From assembly GCA_016715905.1 (NCBI GenBank), contig JADJXI010000003.1:124001-188000 (forward strand): DNA of 64,000 nucleotides, read 5' to 3'. Origin of the DNA: Sphingobacteriaceae bacterium. GTDB lineage: Bacteria; Bacteroidota; Bacteroidia; B-17B0; Aurantibacillaceae. Shown here piece by piece: positions 42,322-51,091 of this stretch (positions are counted from its first letter, which is position 1; each line of letters opens with the position of its first letter). The notes below the pieces were generated by a model. It searched no databases and had not been told where the DNA came from. It saw only the letters and a program-made list of their open reading frames with translations. The position numbers and the translations under genes are program-made.

Positions 42322-43545
42322 TCATTTACTCAATGATTGATAAATGGAGGCGTATTTTAAGATGGCATTTTGTGTGTTAAAATGTTCAAGAGCAATATTG
42401 CGATAATTATTTTTTGTATGAGTTAATTTCAGGTAATTTTCACAGGCTTTTCGGTAATTAGCCTCATTAAAATCATCTATTAATACCCCGCCATTGTATT
42501 TATTGAAGTACATATTGTTGTCGCCAATATTGCTATTTGTGATTATGGGCAAATTCATAGCCCAGCATTCGGCCATTTTGGTTGGAGATGAGGCTATTTT
42601 TGAAAAGGCCGGTTTAATAAAAAAAATGGAAGCTTTGGCAAGCGATAAATAGTTAGGCACCTGATGATATAAGGCACTTTCGGTAATTATAATTTCTTTT
42701 TGATGGGAATTATAATTTTCAAGAATTTTATTTAATTCTTTGGTGTCACGTGTTAAAATTAGCAGCTTAATATTAGGTATATATTTTTTCCACACCAAAA
42801 TACAATCAATCATTTCCTTGGTAAAATACCAGGTTCCAACCGAACCGGTGCTTATAATTAGATGATCTTCCGGATTAATTTTTGATTTTGGCTTAAACGA
42901 ATTTAAATTAGTTGGATTAAAAATATTCAGGTCCACGCAACAAGGTATAACCGTTGTTTTTTGTAAGATGTTTTTATGTGGAAAGGTTTTTTCGAGGTAA
43001 TCTTGACCATTATGCGTTAACGAAATAATGGCGTCCGATTGCCTGAGTAATTGTTTTTCTTTCTTTTTAAAATATTTATAAGCCAATAATTGGTGCGCCT
43101 TAGTTTTACTCCAAATTTTACCGTCTATTCTTTCATCTGCCCAAAAACCACGCATGTCAAAAATAAATGGTATTTGATATTTTTTTTTAAGATAAAGCCC
43201 GATTATAGATGCCAAATAACTTCGGCAATGGGTTAAAGAAATTTTATTTTTTGCAACTTCTTTTTTGGCCAAGGTTTTCAGTTGTTTGAGATATAAAAAT
43301 CGAGATAAAAACCCGCCTTTTTCATCATAAAAAACATAGGTCCAACTGATTCCTAATTGATTGAGTTGCTCCCGAATATTGGGTGATTCACTACTAAACC
43401 GTTCTTTCTTTTCGCAAGATAAAATTGTTATGTTGTAATTGTTATTCGCTAGTCCTTTTAAATAAGGTAATATTTGAGATTGACCCAGAGGGTCGCTTAA
43501 TCCGTCAAAAGTTATAAATAAAGTATTTAGTGTTGTCTTTTTCAG
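42322..43545 (-). CDS. Group-1-type glycosyltransferase with non-ATG start
   Basis: The open frame runs beyond the first TTG (43272) with no stop until 43552-43554. The extension reads LFITFDGLSDPLGQSQILPY, the conserved N-terminus of many GT4-like transferases, and then CEKKERFSSESPN and GGFLSRFLYLKQLK. There is no in-frame ATG, GTG or TTG in the extension; CTG at 43545 (followed by KKTTLNT) gives a 407-residue protein of normal size; ATT at 43551 is an alternative. Acceptor-side and donor-side motifs IFDMRGFWADER, IISTGSVGTWYFTKEMIDC and ITNSNIGDNNMYF are present. Only 31 bases separate it from the divergent membrane-protein gene. Confidence 0.8.
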   Translation of the reverse strand: MKKTTLNTLFITFDGLSDPLGQSQILPYLKGLANNNYNITILSCEKKERFSSESPNIREQLNQLGISWTYVFYDEKGGFLSRFLYLKQLKTLAKKEVAKNKISLTHCRSYLASIIGLYLKKKYQIPFIFDMRGFWADERIDGKIWSKTKAHQLLAYKYFKKKEKQLLRQSDAIISLTHNGQDYLEKTFPHKNILQKTTVIPCCVDLNIFNPTNLNSFKPKSKINPEDHLIISTGSVGTWYFTKEMIDCILVWKKYIPNIKLLILTRDTKELNKILENYNSHQKEIIITESALYHQVPNYLSLAKASIFFIKPAFSKIASSPTKMAECWAMNLPIITNSNIGDNNMYFNKYNGGVLIDDFNEANYRKACENYLKLTHTKNNYRNIALEHFNTQNAILKYASIYQSLSK

Positions 43546-43576
43546 CTCAATTTATATATGTAACTTTATAAGTGGA

Positions 43577-44923
43577 ATGGATATTTTTGATATACTACTG
43601 CCACCATTTTATTTAAGCATAATACTGTTTATTGCCCATAAATATAGTATTAAAAAGCTTAGAACTGAGCCTATTTATAAATATTTCATGGGGGGTTTAA
43701 TAGCAAAAATTTCGGGCGCAATCTGTTTGGGATTAATTTATTTTTTTTATTATAAAGGAGGGGATACAATAAATTATCATCATACGGCAATGTGGTTAGT
43801 TAATGTTTTATTTGATAAGCCTGATGATTTTATATATTTATATTTTGGTGAGCCCGATATAAGTGAGTTTTATTTGCTGCAATCAGATTACAACTACAGC
43901 TATTGGGTAAATGATAAATATGCCTGGTTTGTGGCAAAATGTTTTGTTCCGGTTGTTTTCTTAGGTGGAAAATCGTATATGTCGTCTGCTATTATTGTGG
44001 CTGTAATTAGTTATTTGGGTGTTTGGCGTTTATTTCTCGTATTTACACGTGAGTTTCCGAGTCTTACAACGCAATTTAAATGGGCAATACTATATGTTCC
44101 TTCAGTAATTTTTTGGGGAAGTGGTATCATGAAGGATAGCATTACTTTTTCAGCCTGTTGTATATATGTTCACGGTTTTTATTGGTTTTTCACTCAAAAA
44201 AAGTATAAACCAAAATATTTATTGGCTATCCTTGCAGCCGCTTACTTTTTAATAAGTATAAAACCATATATATTACTCGCGTTATTGCCTGGGTCTATGT
44301 TGTGGTTTGTAACCTTAAGGGTGAATAAAATTAAAAGTGTTTTTTTGAAAGTTATGTTTACGCCAACATTAGTAGTATTGGGTCTTTTACTTGGCGTTAC
44401 ATTATTGGATAAGTTGGGTGATTCTTTAGGCAAGTATTCTCTTGATAAAGTTATTGGAACAGCATCATCAGCTCAACGGGATTTAAAACAGTCTTATTAT
44501 GGCGGTAATACTTTTGATATTGGTGATTATGATGCCAGTATTGCCGGAGTAATGTCGGTTGCCGATAAAGCTATTTTTGCAACTCTTTTTAGGCCAACTC
44601 TCTTGGATGTTAAAAATATTGTAATGGCATTGTCGGCAGTAGAAAACACTTTTATTTTAATTTTTACTATTTATTTACTTTTTAAACTAAAAATATTCAG
44701 ATTTTTTATGTTATTAACTGCTCACCCTTTGCTTATGTTTTCATTTATGTTTGCCTTATTTTTCGCCTTTTCTGTGGGAGTTTCCATATCAAATTTCGGA
44801 ACGTTAGTTAGACTGAAAATACCCTGTTTGCCTTTTTTTCTTTCAAGTTTAGTAATTATGAATTACATTCTAAATATGACAAAAAAAGACAGGAATTGGG
44901 AAGTTACGGATGGTCCTATTTAA
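43577..44923 (+). CDS. Polytopic membrane protein, possible polysaccharide polymerase
   Basis: 448 residues, about ten membrane segments and a large loop (about 65-115) with GDTINYHHTAMWLVN and DYNYSYWVNDKYA. FWGSGIMKDSITFSAC in the middle is a motif I associate with Wzy/EpsG-like O-antigen or exopolysaccharide polymerase families of Bacteroidota, where the acidic KDS segment is conserved. It lies in the glycan region, divergent from the GT gene at 42322 and convergent with asnB. It may polymerise or ligate glycan units; Wzy activity would be unexpected beside an ABC exporter. A near -7 box (TAACTTTA, 43561-43568) stands 8 nt before the ATG. Confidence 0.7.
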   Translation: MDIFDILLPPFYLSIILFIAHKYSIKKLRTEPIYKYFMGGLIAKISGAICLGLIYFFYYKGGDTINYHHTAMWLVNVLFDKPDDFIYLYFGEPDISEFYLLQSDYNYSYWVNDKYAWFVAKCFVPVVFLGGKSYMSSAIIVAVISYLGVWRLFLVFTREFPSLTTQFKWAILYVPSVIFWGSGIMKDSITFSACCIYVHGFYWFFTQKKYKPKYLLAILAAAYFLISIKPYILLALLPGSMLWFVTLRVNKIKSVFLKVMFTPTLVVLGLLLGVTLLDKLGDSLGKYSLDKVIGTASSAQRDLKQSYYGGNTFDIGDYDASIAGVMSVADKAIFATLFRPTLLDVKNIVMALSAVENTFILIFTIYLLFKLKIFRFFMLLTAHPLLMFSFMFALFFAFSVGVSISNFGTLVRLKIPCLPFFLSSLVIMNYILNMTKKDRNWEVTDGPI

Positions 44924-44930
44924 TGCATAG

Positions 44931-46835
44931 CTATTTCATCCATTTTTCATACCACATTTGAAACATCAATAAGTGCCAGATTTTTGTTGCATACTCTTTT
45001 TTACCTTCAAAAAATAATTTAGTTAAACTATGCACTTCTTTCACATTAAATAGTTTTTGTGTTCTGATCCTATCTGAATTTAAGTAAAATAATACTTGTG
45101 GTTTGAGATTGGTTGTTAGCCAATTCTCAATTGGAATTGCAAATCCCATTTTCGGACGATCTAATAATTTTTCTGGAATATATTGGTGTGTTATTTCTTT
45201 CAGAATATATTTCTTAATTCCATTATTGTATTTATAATTATCCGGCAATTGCGCCGCCCATTCAATAATTCTATGATCAAGATAAGGTTCGCGACCTTCT
45301 ATACTTTGACTCATTGAGGCCCTGTCTACTTTTTGTAGAATATCATCGCACAAATAGGTTTGATAATCGATAGCCATCATATAGGATAATGGAGAGTAGA
45401 AATCTTGTAAAAGTTCGTCAGATAAATATGCAGTGTTCATCTCCAGAAATGAATTCTGTAAAAGTTGTTTTAATTGCAAGTCATTATATTGCATACTTAA
45501 ACTTTTCATCATATTTTTAGGTGATGGGTCATGCAGCAAATTTTTTAGTTTTTCGTATCGATTAAAAAAATTATATTTCTTATGAAGAACAGGAATTTTA
45601 TTTGCCGGTAGTAAACCCATGAGTTTTGCGGAAGTTTTTCTTAAATATCCGGGCATTTGATTCAGTATTTTACCATGTTTCATCAAGAAATCATAACGAT
45701 TATATCCGGCAAAAATTTCATCGCCCGCATCGGCACTTAAAGTTACGGTGACTTGTTTTTTAGCCATTTTACAAACTAAGGTTGTAGGTATAGCACTACT
45801 ATCGGCAAATGGTTCATCGTAATAATAAGGTAAATCACTAATCAATTCTAATGCTTCTTCTTGTGTACACTGATATTCGTTATGATCAGTGCCTAAATAT
45901 TCGGCGATTTCTTTTGCATATGGAGCTTCATTTAATCCAATGTCTGGCACACCTATTGTAAAAGTTTTTAATTTCTCTGTTTTGCCTTTTTGAAGTATTG
46001 CGGTTAAGCATGTGCTATCATACCCCCCACTTAAAAAAACACCAACCGGAACATCAGAAATCATGCGGTAATCAAATGCAGACTTCAAAATTTTTTCTGT
46101 CTCTAATTTGGCTTCAGTAAAGGAAATATCTAACTTAGGTTTATTATACGAATCATATACATTCCAATATTTTGAAATTTCAAGTGATTTTTTTTTAAAA
46201 TTGAAAACCAAGAAATGTCCGGGCTTAAGTTTGAAACAATTTTTAAAAATGCAGTGCGGCGTGGGAACATTACCAAATTGCATAAATGCAGCAACAGCAT
46301 CTGTATTAATTTCTTTTTTAAAATTTGGGTGTTGATGCAATGCTTTTAATTCAGAAGCAAAAAGAAACAAGCCATCATGCCAATAGTAATAGAAGGGTTT
46401 AATTCCCGCTCTATCTCTAACGCAATAAACGGTTTCGGATAAGGTATCGTAAATTGCAAAGGCAAACATGCCAATAAATTTATCGATACAAGAAATACCC
46501 CATTGAGCAAAGGAATGCAAAATAACTTCTGTATCTGAATACCCAATAAATTTGTGATTCAGTTTAATCAGTTCGTTTTTAATTTCCCGATAATTATATA
46601 TTTCTCCGTTAAATGTAATCCATAAATGCTCAAACTTCATGGGTTGTTTACCTGATTCGCTTAAATCAATAATGGACAAGCGCCGATGCCCAAAACCAAA
46701 TTGATAACTGCCGGTTTCAAAATACTCATAACCGCTTCCATCCGGTCCTCGATGAGTCATAGAATCGGTCATCTTATATAGAACAACAGCCGAAGAGGTT
46801 CGATTAAAATCTATGAAGCCGGATATTCCACACAT
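44931..46835 (-). CDS. asnB: Glutamine-hydrolysing asparagine synthase-like amidotransferase
   Basis: 634 residues. Mature N-terminal Cys (CGISGFIDF) of the class II glutaminase, then THRGPDGSGY and NGEIYNYREIKNEL; the synthetase half has the PP-loop LSGGYDSTCLTAILQKG and YYYDEPFADSSAIPT, SADAGDEIFAGYNRY. This enzyme family includes true asparagine synthases and sugar-modifying relatives such as WbpS, which amidates uronic acids. Its position among glycosyltransferases and next to a WbpG-like fusion favours the second role, though the sequence alone does not decide. Convergent with the membrane protein; 49 bases downstream of the GT2 gene. Confidence 0.92.
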   Translation of the reverse strand: MCGISGFIDFNRTSSAVVLYKMTDSMTHRGPDGSGYEYFETGSYQFGFGHRRLSIIDLSESGKQPMKFEHLWITFNGEIYNYREIKNELIKLNHKFIGYSDTEVILHSFAQWGISCIDKFIGMFAFAIYDTLSETVYCVRDRAGIKPFYYYWHDGLFLFASELKALHQHPNFKKEINTDAVAAFMQFGNVPTPHCIFKNCFKLKPGHFLVFNFKKKSLEISKYWNVYDSYNKPKLDISFTEAKLETEKILKSAFDYRMISDVPVGVFLSGGYDSTCLTAILQKGKTEKLKTFTIGVPDIGLNEAPYAKEIAEYLGTDHNEYQCTQEEALELISDLPYYYDEPFADSSAIPTTLVCKMAKKQVTVTLSADAGDEIFAGYNRYDFLMKHGKILNQMPGYLRKTSAKLMGLLPANKIPVLHKKYNFFNRYEKLKNLLHDPSPKNMMKSLSMQYNDLQLKQLLQNSFLEMNTAYLSDELLQDFYSPLSYMMAIDYQTYLCDDILQKVDRASMSQSIEGREPYLDHRIIEWAAQLPDNYKYNNGIKKYILKEITHQYIPEKLLDRPKMGFAIPIENWLTTNLKPQVLFYLNSDRIRTQKLFNVKEVHSLTKLFFEGKKEYATKIWHLLMFQMWYEKWMK

Positions 46836-46884
46836 ATATTTACGCTTTACTAAATATGAAAATTAACAATTAATTTTTTAAAGA

Positions 46885-47763
46885 TTACCAAGTAAATAGT
46901 AAATGTTTAATGATTGCTAAAGTTCTTAAAGAGAAAAAGTCATTTACATTTTGTTTAATGGATAGGAGTAGATATTTCAAAGTTTTTATTTTATTTTTTT
47001 TCACAGCCAATCCAATTGCGATTAAAGAGTTCATGTGCGCTTCAACCACTTTAATTTTATGTAGGTATGATTTTTGAATAATTTCATCTTGCTTTAAACT
47101 TAGAATAAGAGCATCTCTTCTAAGTTTCCATTTTTGCTCATCAAAATCTCTCATACTTCTTTCTTCATGATCGATTAAATAAGTAGTGGTTTTATCAAGA
47201 TAACATATTTGATATCTAACAGCTAGTTTAATGAAAAAATCCCAATCTTCGGCAAACATTAACTCTTTACTTTCATTAAATAAATTATTTTTAGCAATAT
47301 CATTTAAAATAAATAAACAATTTACATGTAGCGAACAAGCTTTAAAAACATCTTCGGGACTTGATTTTGGTAACTCGTTTTTCTGAACTACAGATCTATC
47401 TCTTGAGCCCCATAAAAAATTCAAATGGATTACTTCCGGATTTGATTTAGAATTAATAAAATCAAATGCAGTTTGTAAATGCAAATTTTCCATCACATCG
47501 TCAGAGTCCAAAAAGCCAATATATTTTCCTGAAGATAATTTAATGCCGGTGTTTCTGGCATGAGCAACACCATGATTTTCGTTTTTAATATATTTAATGC
47601 GTGAATCAGAAAATGATTTCACGATGTTCTCTGTATCATCAGTACTTCCGTCATCAATAATTAACACTTCGAAATCATTAAAAGATTGACTTAAAACGCT
47701 TTCTATACTATGCGAGATTATGTGTCCGCGGTTATAAGTAGGTATTACAATGCTATAAAACAA
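46885..47763 (-). CDS. Family 2 glycosyltransferase
   Basis: 292 residues, GT-A fold. Starts SIVIPTYNRGHIISHSIESV; nucleotide-binding DDGSTDDTENIV and the metal-binding DSDDV in YIGFLDSDDVMEN; acceptor region with AEDWDFFIKLAVRYQ. It transfers a sugar from a nucleotide donor to the growing glycan on the cytoplasmic side. It is 14 bases after the transglutaminase/amidotransferase fusion and 49 bases before asnB, so the three are probably in one transcript (47778-49760 first). Donor specificity cannot be read from the sequence. Confidence 0.9.
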   Translation of the reverse strand: MFYSIVIPTYNRGHIISHSIESVLSQSFNDFEVLIIDDGSTDDTENIVKSFSDSRIKYIKNENHGVAHARNTGIKLSSGKYIGFLDSDDVMENLHLQTAFDFINSKSNPEVIHLNFLWGSRDRSVVQKNELPKSSPEDVFKACSLHVNCLFILNDIAKNNLFNESKELMFAEDWDFFIKLAVRYQICYLDKTTTYLIDHEERSMRDFDEQKWKLRRDALILSLKQDEIIQKSYLHKIKVVEAHMNSLIAIGLAVKKNKIKTLKYLLLSIKQNVNDFFSLRTLAIIKHLLFTW

Positions 47764-47777
47764 TTTGCTTAATAATT

Positions 47778-49760
47778 TTAAAAATTACCCAATTTTTCTT
47801 TTTTGAATATTTTTCTGTACATGTCATAAATAAATTTCAATTTTTTTTCATTGTTCGGATAATCGGAATACCATTTAACAGGTTGTTTCATAATTTCGTG
47901 AAATTCATTTGTTTTAATGCCCAATTTTTTGCACACATATTCAATATCACTTTGTATTTTGTTTTCATCGTATGGCAAGGTTTTCAATTGCAAAAGGGCA
48001 TCTTCCCTTTTCATATCTCCGGTGCAAATTCTGCTTGAAAACGTAGCTCTGCGATAATCTATTCCGAATTTATTAAACAAATAATAAGACTGAATAAATT
48101 TGGTGTAAATTGATTCGTGGTGTTTTTGCCCGTAACTATGCCAATCAATTTCCTTTTTAAGTGTTTGAGTTACCTCTTCTTTTACATAATTCACATAATT
48201 TAATAAGTAAATTATTTTGATTTTTTTTACCAATTTATAATATGCTTCAGTTGCAAAACCGAAAAATGGAAATTTTTTTAATTTTTGAGTTCCGAATTTA
48301 TGATAAATAGCACTAAAGTATTTACCGTCTTTAGCATCATAATGCCAGTGTTTTGGCAATATACCTTCAGTTGCCAAATTACCTCCGCTAATTAAGTATT
48401 TAATATCGTATTTATTTGCTACGTGGTGAAGTGCGGCTAATAAAGCAATGTCGGATGGGGTTTCTGCCTCCGGAACAGAAGCTTTTAAAAAAGCTAATTG
48501 CACATCTTTAAATTCTTCCCAATCTAATACATAAGAATCATAGGCTATGTTTAATTTTTGTGTGATGTTAATGATGTTTTGAACTGAATCTTTTGAATTC
48601 CAACCGTTATCTACATGAACAGCTAAAACACGCAAATCAAGTTTTTTGCATAAATAGGCCACATAACTACTGTCTAAGCCCCCGCTTAAGCCAACAAGTA
48701 CATCAAATTGTTTACCCTTGCCGGAGGCTTTAATTTCTGACAATAATTGATTTAATTTTAATTCACTTTGTCCTTTGTTATACTTAAAATTTATGCGTTT
48801 TTCTAAATATTCAATACAATGATTACATTCACCTGCAGCATTAAAGGTGATGGCTATATCTGAAGTATCCATAACGCATCTTGTGCAAATTTGATATTTG
48901 CGAAAAACAGAATTTAAATCCTGAGATGAATTGTTTGGAATATTTTGAGAACCGGTTTTTTGCTTAAAGCGAATTTTAACAATTAATAAAAGAATCAATA
49001 AAGGAATTAGGTACGTTAAGAATTTTGTGACACTTTGAAACAAGCGCATATTCTTTGCCGGTAATATACTTACTTGGCCATAGGCTATGTCATGTAACAT
49101 GGGTTCTAATCGAATTTTTGGAATCAGATCATCGTAAACCAAATAAAGACTATCCTTATTTTGTTGGTACCACGCCATACTCTCGTTACTATTTTTAATT
49201 CTTTCCCACTTGGGTTCTACATTAACATCGTGTAAATGCCATTTGCCCTGATAATAAACTTCACACAAGTAATGTCCGGCAACCGCTTCTGTTCCAATGC
49301 CAACGCTTCTAAAGTTAATTTTTTTGCGCTGCAGAATTTCCATAAACACGATGTTTTGCTGACTGCAAATGCTATGTGCGTGCTTTAGAATGTCATTTGA
49401 AACTACTATAGATGATAAATGTGACCAGATTATTTTACCGCTTAAAAAGGCAATCCAGTTTTCTGAAAATCGATAATTTAAGGGACCATGAAAGAATCGT
49501 TCGCGCATAAAATTACTTAGCACAGCTACGTAAATAGCCGTATCAAATGTTTGAGGGTTATTTGAATAGTAGTAGATACTATCCACATAATCTATCGCTT
49601 TATCGATTGAATTTAGATATAATAATTTGGGATTATATTGTTCACCCGGACTCGGAGATGGCTCAGGTATAGTAAATAAATTACATACCAAGGGACTAAC
49701 ACTGAGAAAAAAAGCAATATATAGCCACAAAGAGGCTTGGTTCTTTAAAAATTTAATCAC
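47778..49760 (-). CDS. Transglutaminase-like domain fused to N-acetyl sugar amidotransferase (WbpG-like)
   Basis: 660 residues, GTG start. Residues 11-29 and about 243-262 are membrane segments. Between them lies a transglutaminase-like domain: Cys132 in HSICSQQNIVF, His163 in AGHYLCEVYYQGKW and Asp178 in HLHDVNVEP, in the right order and spacing for a Cys-His-Asp triad. After the second segment comes a complete amidotransferase of the WbpG/PseA type: zinc pairs CTRC (292-295) and CNHC (312-315), PP-loop VGLSGGLDSSYVAY (from 357), ISGGNLATEGILPKHWHYD. One domain should face the periplasm and one the cytoplasm. HisH/HisF-like partners, the usual ammonia suppliers of WbpG, are absent; AsnB is two genes away. 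I know of no described protein with this fusion. Confidence 0.85.
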   Translation of the reverse strand: MIKFLKNQASLWLYIAFFLSVSPLVCNLFTIPEPSPSPGEQYNPKLLYLNSIDKAIDYVDSIYYYSNNPQTFDTAIYVAVLSNFMRERFFHGPLNYRFSENWIAFLSGKIIWSHLSSIVVSNDILKHAHSICSQQNIVFMEILQRKKINFRSVGIGTEAVAGHYLCEVYYQGKWHLHDVNVEPKWERIKNSNESMAWYQQNKDSLYLVYDDLIPKIRLEPMLHDIAYGQVSILPAKNMRLFQSVTKFLTYLIPLLILLLIVKIRFKQKTGSQNIPNNSSQDLNSVFRKYQICTRCVMDTSDIAITFNAAGECNHCIEYLEKRINFKYNKGQSELKLNQLLSEIKASGKGKQFDVLVGLSGGLDSSYVAYLCKKLDLRVLAVHVDNGWNSKDSVQNIINITQKLNIAYDSYVLDWEEFKDVQLAFLKASVPEAETPSDIALLAALHHVANKYDIKYLISGGNLATEGILPKHWHYDAKDGKYFSAIYHKFGTQKLKKFPFFGFATEAYYKLVKKIKIIYLLNYVNYVKEEVTQTLKKEIDWHSYGQKHHESIYTKFIQSYYLFNKFGIDYRRATFSSRICTGDMKREDALLQLKTLPYDENKIQSDIEYVCKKLGIKTNEFHEIMKQPVKWYSDYPNNEKKLKFIYDMYRKIFKKEKLGNF

Positions 49761-49975
49761 GTAGCGTTGAAATTTGTTTACCGGCGTTTCTTTATAGTTA
49801 CCGTAATTGTAGCGAAAATAATGGTTTTATTCTAAATTTTGCAAAAAAAGACGCACTTAACCCTGTTTTTGGTATGAAATGGAAGGTTAGACCGACTAGG
49901 CTAATTAATCGACGGAGGTTAATGAAATGTTATACTAACTTAAATTAAATCTAAAGATTGCTAATGGCGGTAGTT

Positions 49976-51091
49976 TTAAAATAAATAGATTGTCTCTAAT
50001 TTTTGAATCATGGCATTTAAATCGAAATTTTCAGTTACGGTAGCGTAAGAATTTGAAATAATTTTATCCCTTATTTCTTTCTGTTCTAACAAGGTAAAAA
50101 TAGCTTCTGTAATTGATTTTGTGTTTTGGAAAGGAACAACCATTGAATTGTGTTTATCAACCAATATTTCTTTTCCAATACCTGATTTAGTTGCAATTAG
50201 GGGTATGCCGGATGCCAGGCACTCAACATATGTCTGACCAAATGCCTCTATATTTTCATTTATTGGAACATGAATGTAAATATCAAATATTTTGTATAGG
50301 GATGTTATCTCCGATTCAAACTCAACTTTTTTATAGGAGGTTTCAGGAATTTCTTGAAGTAGGCGGTTTACTTGTAATTCATAATCTCCTTCTGTGCCAA
50401 ATAATAAAAGTAAGGCATTTGGATATTTTATTAATACTTCTTTAAAGGCCGGTATAATAAATTGTATGCCCTTCAGTTCAATAAATCGGGCAATAACTCC
50501 TATTACCGGTTTTTTATAACCGGGATTGTATTTCTCCTGTAAAGAAGCAACCTTTTTTTTATCAGTTTTTAAAAAATGTTCGAGTTTAAAACCGTGGTAA
50601 ATTAGGTAGATTTTATTTTCAGGAACTCCTTCTTTTTGAATTAAAACATTTTTTACGTTTTCCGAAATTGCAACAATGTGCGTTGCAAGTTTGTTATAGA
50701 GTTTGTCCCACTTAACTGCATGTGGAAAATATTCAAGATTTAAAGTAGCATAATGCCTCGTATATATTCTTGTTTTGATACCGGATATATATGCAGCCAT
50801 TAATCCAATAAATGTTGCATCAAATAAATGCGCATGAACTACATCTGTTTTATTCTTTTTTAAGAATCGACGGCATTTAAAAATAGCCGTAAGTAAATCG
50901 AATTTAGAACGATAGGCTACTCGAATAGTTTTGATATTATGGTGTTGTAAAAATTCTTCGAGAGGCGAATTGGAGTTATTTATTAAAATAAAGCTAAGCT
51001 CAATTTTGTTTTTGTTTATTTCTTGCGCAATCCACTCAAAAGCAATGGCTTTTTGTATATCTGAAATTATATAAGTTACTTTTTTTGTCAT
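49976..51091 (-). CDS. Family 4 glycosyltransferase
   Basis: 371 residues, GT-B fold, group-1 family. N-terminal half: DIQKAIAFEWIAQEINKN, DVVHAHLFDATFIGLMAAY and IYTRHYATLNLEYFPHA. C-terminal half: GVIARFIELKGIQFIIPAFK, YIHVPINENIEAFGQTYVEC and SGIPLIATKSGIGKEIL (E-X7-E donor-binding region). Last gene of the long leftward run that starts at uvrC, overlapping the next upstream gene (FkbM) by 4 bases. A 215-base gap with no visible gene separates it from the fusion gene at 49760. Confidence 0.92.
   Translation of the reverse strand: MTKKVTYIISDIQKAIAFEWIAQEINKNKIELSFILINNSNSPLEEFLQHHNIKTIRVAYRSKFDLLTAIFKCRRFLKKNKTDVVHAHLFDATFIGLMAAYISGIKTRIYTRHYATLNLEYFPHAVKWDKLYNKLATHIVAISENVKNVLIQKEGVPENKIYLIYHGFKLEHFLKTDKKKVASLQEKYNPGYKKPVIGVIARFIELKGIQFIIPAFKEVLIKYPNALLLLFGTEGDYELQVNRLLQEIPETSYKKVEFESEITSLYKIFDIYIHVPINENIEAFGQTYVECLASGIPLIATKSGIGKEILVDKHNSMVVPFQNTKSITEAIFTLLEQKEIRDKIISNSYATVTENFDLNAMIQKLETIYLF

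Noticed and set aside
43270..43272. TTG at 43272 as the start of the glycosyltransferase
   Set aside because: It would cut the conserved N-terminal FDGLSDPLGQSQ block; the open frame continues 91 codons further to CTG 43545.
49761..49975. Short ORF (24 codons from an ATG near 49874) in the gap before the family 4 glycosyltransferase
   Set aside because: Too short, basic but without conserved pattern, promoter or terminator.
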